A stretch of 64,000 nt of DNA from Pseudoclavibacter chungangensis. GTDB taxonomy: Bacteria > Actinomycetota > Actinomycetes > Actinomycetales > Microbacteriaceae. A program made the position numbers and the translations under genes. The stretch's first letter is position 1. The number at the start of each line of letters is the position of its first letter. The stretch is from assembly GCF_013410545.1 (NCBI RefSeq), contig NZ_JACCFV010000001.1, positions 496,001 to 560,000 on the forward strand. Direction: 5' to 3'. This document shows, in pieces, positions 1 to 8,038 of the stretch. The notes beneath the pieces were generated by a model, which did not search any database, was not told the origin of the DNA, and saw nothing but the letters and a program-made list of their open reading frames with translations.

Positions 1-4
1 TTGC

Positions 5-250
5 TCAACTGTTCCTCCGTGGGACGGGGATCGTGGGGTCGATCCGTTTCGCGTACTTCTTGTGCACCGCCTGGCGGGTGACCCCGAGCGACGCCGCGAT
101 GTCCTGCCAGCTCAGGCCGGCCCGCAGTGCGGCCTCGACCTGTGCGAGCTCGAGTCGCTCGGTGAGCGTGCGCAGTGATGCGATGGCACGAAGGCCCGCT
201 CGTGGATCGCTCGTGTCGGCGGCGACCGTGGTGATCTGCGGCGATTCCAT
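5..250 (-). CDS. small helix-turn-helix DNA-binding protein
   Basis: An 81-residue protein that is mostly one helix-turn-helix. Residues about 47-65 read SWQDIAASLGVTRQAVHKK, a sigma-70 region 4/MarR-like recognition motif followed by a basic tail. No ligand or dimerisation domain is visible. It starts with ATG at 250 and ends with TGA at 5, so the gene is complete. Two CAAC-N4-GTTG palindromes lie directly upstream (256-267 and 284-295), which suggests negative autoregulation. I infer a local transcriptional regulator; the target genes would lie left of the window or be the gene itself. Confidence 0.75.
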   Translation of the reverse strand: MESPQITTVAADTSDPRAGLRAIASLRTLTERLELAQVEAALRAGLSWQDIAASLGVTRQAVHKKYAKRIDPTIPVPRRNS

Positions 251-255
251 GTTGT

Positions 256-295
256 CAACCTAGGTTGCGCACAGCGGATTTGTCAACCGGAGTTG
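256..295. promoter_or_regulatory. paired palindromic operator candidate
   Basis: A perfect 12-bp palindrome CAACCTAGGTTG at 256-267 and a related CAACCGGAGTTG at 284-295 both carry CAAC-N4-GTTG and both are preceded by GT. Their spacing is 28 bp, and they lie 6 and 34 bases from the HTH gene start. This fits autoregulation by that protein; it is inferred from symmetry and position only. Confidence 0.5.
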
Positions 296-792
296 CTTGA
301 GGTGGAGGGGATCCATGGTGTTCGAGCCGCGAATCGTTGCCCCGTGTTTCATGGTGAATGCTCAGAAGCCTGGCCAACGCGGGTCGCGCGATGCAACGAT
401 GGCCGTCACGAACCACGCCCGACGAGGATTCGCCACTCCAGCGACATCGGAGCCGCTCCACCGGCGAAGGAACCCACCACACCGCCCGTTCGAGGAGCCG
501 TTTCGGCTTCGGGGGAACGAATCGAGCGGTCAGGTCACGAAGGACGACGGCGGCGCGGTCACCGCACCGCACATCCGGAAGCGAGCGTGCGCTCGAGCGG
601 CCGGAGTCCGGTGCGCTCGACGACCCGTGCACCACGAGATCACGATGCGCCGTCGGCGTCGGCCGTTCCCGTCCGCGGTGGTGCATCCGTCGTCGACGAA
701 CAGAACGGAGCGGGCGCCACGAGGCGGCGCGCGCACGGTGTTGGGCCGAATCGTGGGCGAGGAGCCGCCTACGGAACCGAAGGGTGGGGGAC
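296..792. other. long stretch without a supportable gene
   Basis: About 500 bases between the HTH gene and the Tad cluster. Reading frames are open on both strands, but their translations are arginine/proline/serine-rich and match nothing I recognise, as expected from GC-rich noncoding DNA. The promoter of the Tad operon presumably lies here; I cannot place it. Confidence 0.5.
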
Positions 793-1479
793 ATGCGGGG
801 TGGCGACAGCGGGGCAACCCGTGCCGAACGAACGCGGGAGGGGCGCGGCGAGACGAGCGGTGGGCGCGGAGCGACGGGGGTCCGAGCGCGGCGACGCCCG
901 ATGCTCATCGCGCTCGGCGTCGCGCTCGCGATCGTCGCGGGACTCGCGTCCTACGTCGTTGCGACGCAGACGAGTCAACTCGTCTCGGTGCTGACGACGA
1001 ACACCGACGTCGCTCGTGGTGAGCACCTGGAGGCGAGCGACTTCTCCGCCATCCTCATCTCGAACGGGCAGGTCACGAACGCCGTCCCCGTCGCAGCGCT
1101 CGACTCGCTGGTCGGGCAGGTCGCGGCGGTGGACCTGCCGGCGGGGTCGCTCGTCACGACCGCCAACGTGGCCGCCGAGGTGACGGTCGAACCAGGCTTG
1201 CACGTCGTCGGGATCCCGGTCGGTCCGACGCAGAAGCCGTCGGCGCCACTCGTCGCGGGCGATACGGTTCTGGCCGTCTTCACGCCGATCGCCCAGGGGG
1301 AGGCGCCGGTCGGTGAGCCGCCGACGATGCCTGCGACGGTCCACGCGGTGAAGTCGGACGTCGAGGGCGGCCTCACGCTCGTCGACGTGGTCGTCCCTGC
1401 CGAGCAGGCCACGACCCTCGCCGCATGGGCGGCCACGGGACGTGTCTCGCTCGTTCTCGATCCGTCGGGAGGTCGATAG
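793..1479 (+). CDS. SAF-domain pilus assembly protein (CpaB/RcpC-like)
   Basis: First gene of the Tad cluster, 228 residues. A basic N-terminal stretch precedes one transmembrane segment (about residues 37-57, starting MLIALGVALAIVAG). A SAF/CpaB-like periplasmic region follows, with the typical DVARGEHLEASDF and DLPAGSLVTTANV phrases. In the family this protein helps the pilus cross the envelope or stabilises the machine. I chose ATG 793 because GGGTGGGGG precedes it; ATG 901 would remove the basic leader. Two bases separate its stop from the next start. Confidence 0.75.
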   Translation: MRGGDSGATRAERTREGRGETSGGRGATGVRARRRPMLIALGVALAIVAGLASYVVATQTSQLVSVLTTNTDVARGEHLEASDFSAILISNGQVTNAVPVAALDSLVGQVAAVDLPAGSLVTTANVAAEVTVEPGLHVVGIPVGPTQKPSAPLVAGDTVLAVFTPIAQGEAPVGEPPTMPATVHAVKSDVEGGLTLVDVVVPAEQATTLAAWAATGRVSLVLDPSGGR

Positions 1480-1481
1480 CG

Positions 1482-2300
1482 ATGTCGGTTGTGGCGTTCG
1501 GGAGTCTCGGGCACAGCCCGGGCACGACCACGAGCGTGCTCGCGCTCGCACTCTCCTGGCCTCGTCCGGCGATCGTGGTCGAGGCCGACCTCTCCTCGAC
1601 GAGCAGCGTGCTCGCGGGTCGCTTCCGGGGGAGCCGCGACCACACCGTCGGGCTCGCCGTGCTCGCGATGGCGGAGCTCGAGGGGCGCCTCGCACCGCAC
1701 ATGCTGTGGGAACAGTCCGTTCCGCTCGGGCCGGAACCCGACGCGCAGCGTGTCGTCCCGGGGTTCACGACGCTCGGGGCCGCGGCGGGTGCTGGTGGCT
1801 TCTGGTCGACCCTCGGGCAGGTGCTCGTGTCGCTCGAGGCCTCCGGCACGGACGCCTTCGTCGACCTCGGCAGGATCACCCTCAACGATCCACGGATGCC
1901 CCTCGTCGAGACGGCGGACGCGGTGGTGCTCACGTGCGGTGCCACGCTGCCGGACGTCGCGGCGGTCGTGGACCGCGTCAACAGTCACAGCTCGGCGCTC
2001 GAATCGGTGCGTTCGCGTCTCGACCTCGTCGGGAAGCCGGATGTGCTCGTCACCCTGCTCATCGAGCGCGCCCGCGAGAACTACTCGGCCACGGAGGTGC
2101 AGCGGGCCACGGGGCCACGGGTGCTCGGAACACTGCCATGGGCGCCCGACGCGGCGGCCGCGTACTCCCTCGGCGCGCCGACGGGACGCGGACGCACCAC
2201 CTTCGAGCGAGCGGTCCCGAGCATCGTCGCGTCGCTCGCCGGGCTGCTCGACGAGCAGCGTGCGCGCCTGCGGGGGCCGGCGGAGGCGAGTCGACGATGA
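1482..2300 (+). CDS. CpaE/TadZ-like MinD-superfamily ATPase
   Basis: A 272-residue protein placed where TadZ/CpaE sits, between the SAF protein and TadA. Residues 1-25 resemble a MinD/ParA nucleotide-binding start (GSLGHSPGTTTSVLALAL), but the P-loop lysine is absent, as in many degenerate TadZ proteins. The mid region has an FVDLGRI strand. In Tad systems this protein localises the pilus apparatus to the pole. ATG 1482 has GGGAGG upstream. The end overlaps tadA by ATGA, indicating translational coupling. Confidence 0.72.
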   Translation: MSVVAFGSLGHSPGTTTSVLALALSWPRPAIVVEADLSSTSSVLAGRFRGSRDHTVGLAVLAMAELEGRLAPHMLWEQSVPLGPEPDAQRVVPGFTTLGAAAGAGGFWSTLGQVLVSLEASGTDAFVDLGRITLNDPRMPLVETADAVVLTCGATLPDVAAVVDRVNSHSSALESVRSRLDLVGKPDVLVTLLIERARENYSATEVQRATGPRVLGTLPWAPDAAAAYSLGAPTGRGRTTFERAVPSIVASLAGLLDEQRARLRGPAEASRR

Positions 2301-3877
2301 GCCGCATCGATCCGGCCGACCTGCCGCCGAGCCTCGCCGACACCCCGCTGTTGGGGCAGCGCGAGGCCGAGCGGGCCGCGCGGGCGAACGGTCCGCCGGA
2401 TCCGGCAGGCTCGTTCCGACAGTTCGTGCACGAGGGGCGGGGAACGGGGCGCGACGAGGCGCGATCGTCGGCACACCGTCCCGAACACCGTGGCGACGCG
2501 CGCGGGCGGGTACCGCAGTCGACGGCCGGCGCGCTCGTGGGCGAGCTTGACTGGGAGGTCGTGGCGCGTCTGCGGCACGCGGTGTCCGACCTGTTGACGC
2601 GACAGATCGAGGCGAAACCGAGTATGTCGGAGCAGGATCGGCGAGCCATGGCGCAGAGCCACATCGCCGAGGTCGTGCGCGAGGAGGCGGCCTCGCAATT
2701 GCGTGGTGGGGGACGGGACGCCACCTGGTCGCAGGAGATGCAGCACCGGGTGTCGAGGGCCGTGTTCGACGCGCTGTTCAAGCTCGGACGCCTGCAGCCG
2801 CTCGTGGACGAGCCCGGCGTCGAGAACATCGACATCTTCGGCCACGACAACGTGTACGTGAGCTACGCCGACGGCAGCAAACGGAAGGCGCCAGCCGTCG
2901 CCGACAGCGACGAGCAGCTCGTCGCCGACATCGCCTTCCTCGCGCAGCGCGGGGGCGAGGAGGGGCGCAGCTTCACGGCCGCGAGCCCCGACCTCGACAT
3001 GGATCTGCCGGGCGGCGCGCGGCTCGCGGCCGTGCATCCGCCGATCTCGCCACGGCCGAAGGTCGTCATCCGCATCCACCGTTTCGTCGACATCTCGCTC
3101 GCCGATCTCATCGGGTACGGCACGCTCACCCCACCTGCCGCGGCGTTCCTGAGCGCAGCGGTGAAGGCGGGGGTCAGCGTCGTCGTGGCGGGCGCGCCGA
3201 GTGCGGGGAAGACCACGTTTGTGCGCGCACTCGCGAACGAGATCGATCCGTTCGAAGAGATCGTGACGATCGAGAAGGAGCGCGAGCTGCACCTCGATCG
3301 CATGGGGGAGCGGCACCGCATCGTCACGGCACTGCAGTATCGGCCGGGGCAGGGGGAGGCGGGCGCGGCGGGGGCCGGTGAGGTCGGGCTCGTGCAGTTG
3401 CTCGAGAAGGCACTGCGGCTCAATGCCGAGCGCATCATCGTGGGCGAGGTGCGTGGCGGCGAGGTGGATGCGATGTTCCAGGCGATGCAGGCCGGCGTCG
3501 GCTCGCTCTCGACCATTCACGCATCGAGCCCGACCGACACGATCGAGCGACTCGCGAGCCTCACCCTCAAGAACCTCGGCACGAGCGACGCGTATGCGTA
3601 TCGGCAGATCACACAACACATCGGTCTCATCGTGCAGATCCGGCGCGTCCGTCGCGGGGGACAGGTGCGGCGTGTGGTCACGCACATCTCGCAGGTGCAG
3701 CCGGGCGAGTCGGCGCCGGACGGCACGACGCGCCCCGTCGCGATGGACGTGTTCGCGATCGACGGCGAGGAGCGACTCGGCGCGCGTCATCTGCCGACGG
3801 GCGCGCTGCTCGGGCGGCTGCGTGAGGTGGGTTTCGACGATCGCGACCTGCGGGGCGATCGAGGAGGATTCGCATGA
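2297..3877 (+). CDS. tadA: Tad pilus secretion ATPase TadA/CpaF
   Basis: A 526-residue secretion ATPase that powers Flp pilus assembly at the cytoplasmic face. Walker A is GAPSAGKTT at residues 299-307. A Walker B-like region ERIIVGEVRGGEVDAM lies near residues 376-391, with the family's STIHASSP shortly after. About 95 N-terminal residues are charged and probably disordered, ahead of an N-terminal helical domain. It overlaps both neighbours by four bases (ATGA), so the five machine genes are translated as a block. Confidence 0.95.
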   Translation: MSRIDPADLPPSLADTPLLGQREAERAARANGPPDPAGSFRQFVHEGRGTGRDEARSSAHRPEHRGDARGRVPQSTAGALVGELDWEVVARLRHAVSDLLTRQIEAKPSMSEQDRRAMAQSHIAEVVREEAASQLRGGGRDATWSQEMQHRVSRAVFDALFKLGRLQPLVDEPGVENIDIFGHDNVYVSYADGSKRKAPAVADSDEQLVADIAFLAQRGGEEGRSFTAASPDLDMDLPGGARLAAVHPPISPRPKVVIRIHRFVDISLADLIGYGTLTPPAAAFLSAAVKAGVSVVVAGAPSAGKTTFVRALANEIDPFEEIVTIEKERELHLDRMGERHRIVTALQYRPGQGEAGAAGAGEVGLVQLLEKALRLNAERIIVGEVRGGEVDAMFQAMQAGVGSLSTIHASSPTDTIERLASLTLKNLGTSDAYAYRQITQHIGLIVQIRRVRRGGQVRRVVTHISQVQPGESAPDGTTRPVAMDVFAIDGEERLGARHLPTGALLGRLREVGFDDRDLRGDRGGFA

Positions 3878-4755
3878 GTGCCCTGATCGGCATGCTCGTG
3901 ACCGTTGCGGTGCTGGGCGTCGTCGTCGCCGTCGTCGGATTCCTGCCCGTGTCCGAGGGACGCGCGGCTCGTCCACCGAGCGGTTTCGCACGGTGGGTGA
4001 ACCATCGGCGCGCGATCCTTACGCGACGCCAGTGGCGATGGGCTGCCGTGGGGCTCGTCCTCGGCGTCGTCGGGTGGATGCTGACCGGTTGGGTCGTGCT
4101 CGTCTTCGCCGCTCCGATCGTCGCGCTCGGCCTGCCCTACGTGCTCTCGAGCGGCGAGAACCGTGTGCAGCTCGACCGACTCGACGCCCTCGAGTCGTGG
4201 ACGCGAAACCTGTCGGGGCTCACGCAGACCGGCGCGAGCCTCGAGCACGTGCTCATCGCGAGTCTCTCGAGCGCTCCGGAGCCGATCCGGCCGGAGGTCA
4301 ACACCCTCGTCGCCCGGCTGAACGCTCGCTGGCGCACGCGGGACGCACTGGAGCAGTTCGCGGCGGATCTTTCCGATCCAACGGCCGATCTCGTCGTCGT
4401 TCATCTGCTGCTCAACGAGTCGCAGCGGGGCCCCGGGCTGACCGCGGCACTCGACGATCTCGCACAGATCATTTTCGAGGAGGTGCGCGTGCGGCGGCAG
4501 GTGGAGACGGATCGTGCGAAGCCGAGACAGAACATGCGGATCATCACGGTCGCGACGTTGGGGCTGCTCGCGTGTCTGCCGCTCCTCTCGACGTTCATGG
4601 CTCCGTACCGGACACCGTTCGGGCAGGTGTTGCTGGCCGCGTGGCTCGTGCTCTATGCACTCATCCTGTTGTGGCTCAAGCGCATGACCGTCACGAAGCC
4701 GAGCCCGAGGCTCCTCGACGGGGCGTGGACGCAGGCGGACGGGAGCACCACATGA
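3874..4755 (+). CDS. tadB: Tad inner-membrane platform protein TadB
   Basis: A 293-residue type II secretion F-like membrane protein. Hydrophobic segments lie at about residues 4-24, 50-90 and 225-270. The cytoplasmic T2SSF-like domain between them contains LESWTRNLSGLTQTGASLE and a conserved DLVVVHLLLNESQRGPGL stretch. It should pair with TadC to form the pilus platform driven by TadA. It starts in an ATGA overlap with tadA and ends in an ATGA overlap with a short reading frame that leads to tadC. Confidence 0.85.
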   Translation: MSALIGMLVTVAVLGVVVAVVGFLPVSEGRAARPPSGFARWVNHRRAILTRRQWRWAAVGLVLGVVGWMLTGWVVLVFAAPIVALGLPYVLSSGENRVQLDRLDALESWTRNLSGLTQTGASLEHVLIASLSSAPEPIRPEVNTLVARLNARWRTRDALEQFAADLSDPTADLVVVHLLLNESQRGPGLTAALDDLAQIIFEEVRVRRQVETDRAKPRQNMRIITVATLGLLACLPLLSTFMAPYRTPFGQVLLAAWLVLYALILLWLKRMTVTKPSPRLLDGAWTQADGSTT

Positions 4756-4862
4756 GGGCGATGCGGCGGGCGAGGGCGATGTGGCGGGTGGCAGGGTGCC
4801 CCGGCGCAGCGGGTCGAGCTCGCGCCGCCGCCGCGCCGGTGCGGACGGGGCGGGGGCGCTGA
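4752..4862 (+). CDS. 36-codon coupling ORF between tadB and tadC
   Basis: An ATG overlaps the tadB stop (ATGA) and opens a 36-codon frame that is very rich in Arg, Ala and Gly and ends in TGATG at the likely tadC start. The peptide resembles no known protein. The double overlap suggests it carries ribosomes from tadB to tadC rather than encoding a functional product. A GTG at 4781 in the tadC frame could instead give tadC a 27-residue N-terminal extension. Confidence 0.35.
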   Translation: MRAMRRARAMWRVAGCPGAAGRARAAAAPVRTGRGR

Positions 4863-5737
4863 TGCTCGCGTTCGTTCCGGGTGCATTCGTCGGCATCGGC
4901 GTGACGCTCATCCTGGTCGGGCTGATTCCCGTCCGGCCGGACCTCCGTGTCGCGCTCGCGAACATCGGCACGTCGACCGTGCCCGAGGCGAGTGCTCCGA
5001 CGTCTCGCCCGCAGCGTGCCGGTGCGTGGCTGCGCACGCACATGCCCGAATGGGCGATCAGGGGCGATCTCGATCGGGACCTGTCGCTCGTCGGTATGAA
5101 CGCCTCGCGCTTCTACTGGGACAAGTTGCTGCTCGCGCTCGTCGGCTTCGTCGGGTGTTCGACGCTCGGGTTCGTCATGCAGACGCTCGGGTACGTGCCC
5201 GCGTACCTCTTCTCGCTCGTGGGCGTCGGCTTCGCGCTGTTGCTCTGGTTCGTGCCCGACCAGGAACTCCGGCGGAAGGCGCGCGAGAGCAGACTGGAGT
5301 TCGCTCGCGCGGTGGCGGTGTATCTGGAGCTCGTCGCCGCCGAACGGCGCCGGGGGTCCTCCGCGACGCATGCGCTCGAGTCCGCGTCGCGGGTCGGCAA
5401 CACGTGGGTGTTCATGCGCATCCGCGAGGAGCTGACGCGGGCACGGCTCGCGGGCACGAGACCGTGGGATGCGCTCAACATGCTCTCTGATCAGATCCGC
5501 GTGCCCGAGCTGAGCGAGATCGCGAAGATCACGCGGCTGAGCGGTGAGGAGGGGGCGTCGGTGTACGAGACCCTTCGCGGTCGCGGGCGAGCGTTGCGTG
5601 TGCAGTTGCTCAACGACGAGCACGCGAAGGCGAATCAGGCGTCGGAGCGGATGTCGGTGCCGCTGACGTTCCTCGCCTTCGTGTTCGTCGGGATCATCCT
5701 CACGCCGCTCGTCCTGAACCTGACGGGGGGATCGTGA
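4862..5737 (+). CDS. tadC: Tad inner-membrane platform protein TadC
   Basis: A 291-residue T2SSF-family membrane protein, the usual partner of TadB. Hydrophobic segments lie at about residues 2-22, 85-105, 110-130 and 265-288. The central cytoplasmic part includes the family-like EFARAVAVYLELVAAERRRG and LSDQIRVPELSEIAKITRLS stretches. I chose ATG 4862 because a membrane segment begins at once and the codon overlaps the preceding TGA. GTG 4781 is the alternative. Confidence 0.82.
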   Translation: MLAFVPGAFVGIGVTLILVGLIPVRPDLRVALANIGTSTVPEASAPTSRPQRAGAWLRTHMPEWAIRGDLDRDLSLVGMNASRFYWDKLLLALVGFVGCSTLGFVMQTLGYVPAYLFSLVGVGFALLLWFVPDQELRRKARESRLEFARAVAVYLELVAAERRRGSSATHALESASRVGNTWVFMRIREELTRARLAGTRPWDALNMLSDQIRVPELSEIAKITRLSGEEGASVYETLRGRGRALRVQLLNDEHAKANQASERMSVPLTFLAFVFVGIILTPLVLNLTGGS

Positions 5738-5866
5738 TGCGCCGCGCCGCTGCCGTCCGATCTCGCGATTCGTTCGGGCCGTTTCTCTGTAGGGGTCGAC
5801 TCCGGCCTGCCGCTCGTCGTCCGTGTCCGTCCCCATCCGTCCCGTTCACATCACCTGGAGGTACTC

Positions 5867-6061
5867 ATGAACCGGATCCTGAATGCAACCGCCGCTCGCG
5901 TCGGAGTGCGCCTGGCTCGTCTGCGCGACGAGGGAGAGGCGGGTGCCGAGACGACGGAGTGGATCTTCATCGTCGTCGGGGCGCTCGTCATCGGTGGCGT
6001 CGTCATCGCCGCGATCACGGCGTTCGTCGACGGGCAGATCGCGCTGCTGCCCGGCGGGTGA
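5867..6061 (+). CDS. Flp-type pilin subunit
   Basis: A 64-residue major pilin candidate. A short basic leader precedes GAETTEWIFIVVGALVIGG; the acidic residue just before the hydrophobic helix (about residues 30-54) is the class III pilin pattern, with processing expected near the Gly/Ala-Glu junction. CTGGAGG lies seven bases upstream of the ATG, a strong ribosome site, and a 129-base gap separates it from tadC. Both fit higher expression than the machine genes. No prepilin peptidase gene is visible in the window. Confidence 0.75.
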   Translation: MNRILNATAARVGVRLARLRDEGEAGAETTEWIFIVVGALVIGGVVIAAITAFVDGQIALLPGG

Positions 6062-6073
6062 ACGGAGACTGCG

Positions 6074-6478
6074 GTGGTGTCCGTTCGGAATCGTGGCGTC
6101 GGGTGCCGGGCACTCGGCGGGGAACGTGGTGCGTCGAGCGTCGAGGCGGCGATCATCCTTCCGGCGTTGCTGTTGGTGTTCTTCGCCATCGTGCACGGGG
6201 CCGCGTTCCTGCACGCCGGGAACATCGCCCAGGCGAGCGCGCAGGCGGCCTATGAGGAGGCGCGTCTGTTCGACGGGACGGCCGCTCAGGGTGTCGCTGC
6301 CGGGCAGGCGGCCGGTGCTGCGTCCGGTGGTGGGCTCGAGAACGTCGCGGTCACCGTCGATCGGGGCACGGAGTCGGTGACGGTGACCGTGACGGGGCAG
6401 GCACCGATGCTCATTCCGGGCCTGCCGCTGGATGTCACGCGGACGATCACGGGGCCCGTGGAGCGGTGGTCGCAGTGA
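6074..6478 (+). CDS. TadE-like minor pilin
   Basis: A 134-residue pseudopilin. After a basic leader comes GASSVEAAIILPALLLVFFA, the TadE signature with Glu at position +5 of the mature helix, followed by a small beta-rich domain. The start is GTG (6074 or 6077) behind CGGAGAC. It would be a minor pilin assembled with Flp. It overlaps the next gene by GTGA. Confidence 0.75.
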   Translation: MVSVRNRGVGCRALGGERGASSVEAAIILPALLLVFFAIVHGAAFLHAGNIAQASAQAAYEEARLFDGTAAQGVAAGQAAGAASGGGLENVAVTVDRGTESVTVTVTGQAPMLIPGLPLDVTRTITGPVERWSQ

Positions 6479-6924
6479 CCGGCAGGTGGCCGTGGCGACA
6501 CGGTGTTTCGGATGATCGGGGTGCGTTGTCGGTCGAGCTCGTCATCGTCGCGCCGGTCCTGATCGCGGTCGTGTTGTTGCTCGTCGCGGCAGGCCGGATC
6601 CAGGTCGCGACGACGGCCATGCAGTCGGCCGCGGGTGCGGCGTCTCGAGCGGCGTCGATCGCGTTGACGAGTGCAGAGGCGGAGATCGAGGCGACCGAGG
6701 TCGCGCGGACGACGCTGAGCGAGTCGGGCTACCTGTGCGCGACGTTGACGGTCGAGGTCGACGACTCGGGGCTCGCGTCGCCCCTCGGCGTCTCCGGCAC
6801 GGTCGCGGTGACCGTCACGTGCGATCTCGCGTTGGCGGACATCGCCCTGCCCGGCCTCGGCGGGACGCGAACGTTCACGGCGACGGCATTGAGCCCGGTC
6901 GACTCGTTCAGGGAGCGGAACTGA
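6475..6924 (+). CDS. TadE/TadF-like minor pilin
   Basis: A 149-residue protein with the pseudopilin N-terminus GALSVELVIVAPVLIAVVLL at about residues 17-36. An alanine/serine-rich helix and a small beta domain with two cysteines follow. I chose GTG 6475, which overlaps the preceding TGA (GTGA) and has GGAG 11 bases upstream; GTG 6466 would add three residues. It is the second of three consecutive minor pilin-like genes and ends in TGATG with the next start. Confidence 0.7.
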   Translation: MTGRWPWRHGVSDDRGALSVELVIVAPVLIAVVLLLVAAGRIQVATTAMQSAAGAASRAASIALTSAEAEIEATEVARTTLSESGYLCATLTVEVDDSGLASPLGVSGTVAVTVTCDLALADIALPGLGGTRTFTATALSPVDSFRERN

Positions 6925-7358
6925 TGCGCGGTTTGATGATGAGAGTCTCGCAGCTCCGGCGACAGCCGGAGCGCGGCAGCGTGCAGTTGTTCCTGATCCT
7001 GACCGTCGTGACGTTGGTCGTGGTCGTGGGGCTCGTGGTCGACGGTGGTGGGAAGGTGCAGCTCGCCACGGATGCGCAGCACGTCGCCTCGTCGGCGGCG
7101 CGAGCGGCGACGAACGCGATCTCGGCCGAGACGGTTGCCGGGCACGCGTTGAGCATCGATGCGCTCCTCGCGACCCAGGTCGCCGAGGACTACATCGAGA
7201 ACGCCGACATGACCGGCACGGTCTCGGTGGACGGTGCCACCATCACCGTCACGACCGAGGCGGTCTACGCGACGAGATTCGTCAGCCTGATCGGCATCAG
7301 CACACTCACCGTCAGCGGAACGGCAACGGCAAGTCTCATCGACGGGCCAACGGGCTAA
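6924..7358 (+). CDS. TadG/Tad-domain-like minor pilin
   Basis: A 144-residue membrane-anchored protein. GSVQLFLILTVVTLVVVVGL lies at about residues 18-37, followed by VVDGGGKVQLATDAQHVASSAARAA, the usual start of a Tad-domain helix. The von Willebrand part of full TadG is absent. ATG 6924 overlaps the previous stop (TGATG) with GGAGCGG upstream. It closes the pilin block; the next gene starts 32 bases later. Confidence 0.68.
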   Translation: MRGLMMRVSQLRRQPERGSVQLFLILTVVTLVVVVGLVVDGGGKVQLATDAQHVASSAARAATNAISAETVAGHALSIDALLATQVAEDYIENADMTGTVSVDGATITVTTEAVYATRFVSLIGISTLTVSGTATASLIDGPTG

Positions 7359-7390
7359 ACCAGTACAGCGGAATGAGTTGGGAAAAGAAA

Positions 7391-8038
7391 ATGCGAACAC
7401 AAAAACTCCGAATTGTCGTCTTGGGTTCGGCTGCGGTGCTTGCGCTAGTGCTTTCGGCATGCGCGTCCGGAGAACCGGACCTGACGCCGCTGCCTTCAAC
7501 CGACGCGTCGACGGTTGCCGAGGAGACCGCGTCGGTTCCGGAGAAACCCGGCGTCGAGGACCTCCCCCTCGTTGCGGAGCCTCCCGCTACGGAGAGCGCG
7601 GCCATCGACTGGGCAGTGCGTGCGACATACGGATACATTGCGGTCGAAGGCGACGTCATGAACAACCACCCCGACGATACGTCCGAGCTCGCCCTCATCG
7701 CTAAGGGGAACGCTTCGGACTTGATTTCCTACTACGCTGGAAGACTCGCTGAGACCGGCAATATCAGGTCGGGGAATGCGTACTATGAGGCGCTTGCGGA
7801 GAGAAGCAGTGTCGCGACCTCCGGTGATGCGAGTGCGACACGGTTCGGGCGAGTCGAAGTGTGGGGATGCTATGGGTCGGGAGACGTTACGCTCACCGAC
7901 GCGGACGGAAAACCCCTGGAACATGCGAATATTCCGCCGGCTCCAATGTGGTTACTTGCCGAGTATGATGCAACCAGCTCGATTTGGTACATTGTCGATA
8001 TCGATCCGCTTCCTCAAGATGCGGCCTTCTCGTGCTGA
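7391..8038 (+). CDS. lipoprotein A of unknown family, Tad-linked
   Basis: A 215-residue lipoprotein with a clear signal: basic start, hydrophobic core and lipobox LSAC with Cys24, then CASGEPD and an acidic/Pro/Thr linker. The folded part carries MNNHPDDTS, YYAGRLAE, FGRVEVW and LTDADG blocks and ends in SC. I do not recognise the family. The same blocks recur in the broken gene at 9004-9720. ATG 7391 gives the best signal peptide; ATG 7373 is possible. Base composition is less GC-rich than the pilus genes. It probably sits on the outer face of the cytoplasmic membrane and may serve the pilus. Confidence 0.75.
   Translation: MRTQKLRIVVLGSAAVLALVLSACASGEPDLTPLPSTDASTVAEETASVPEKPGVEDLPLVAEPPATESAAIDWAVRATYGYIAVEGDVMNNHPDDTSELALIAKGNASDLISYYAGRLAETGNIRSGNAYYEALAERSSVATSGDASATRFGRVEVWGCYGSGDVTLTDADGKPLEHANIPPAPMWLLAEYDATSSIWYIVDIDPLPQDAAFSC

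Noticed and set aside
293..994. Several open frames in the first kilobase upstream of the Tad cluster
   Set aside because: They overlap each other in all frames, have no ribosome sites and encode low-complexity Arg/Ser/Pro sequence.
975..2474. Long minus-strand open frame (about 499 codons) opposite the SAF and CpaE genes
   Set aside because: Its product is Arg/Pro/Gly/Ala-rich without motifs, typical of antisense frames in GC-rich DNA; the plus-strand genes have family motifs and overlapping starts.
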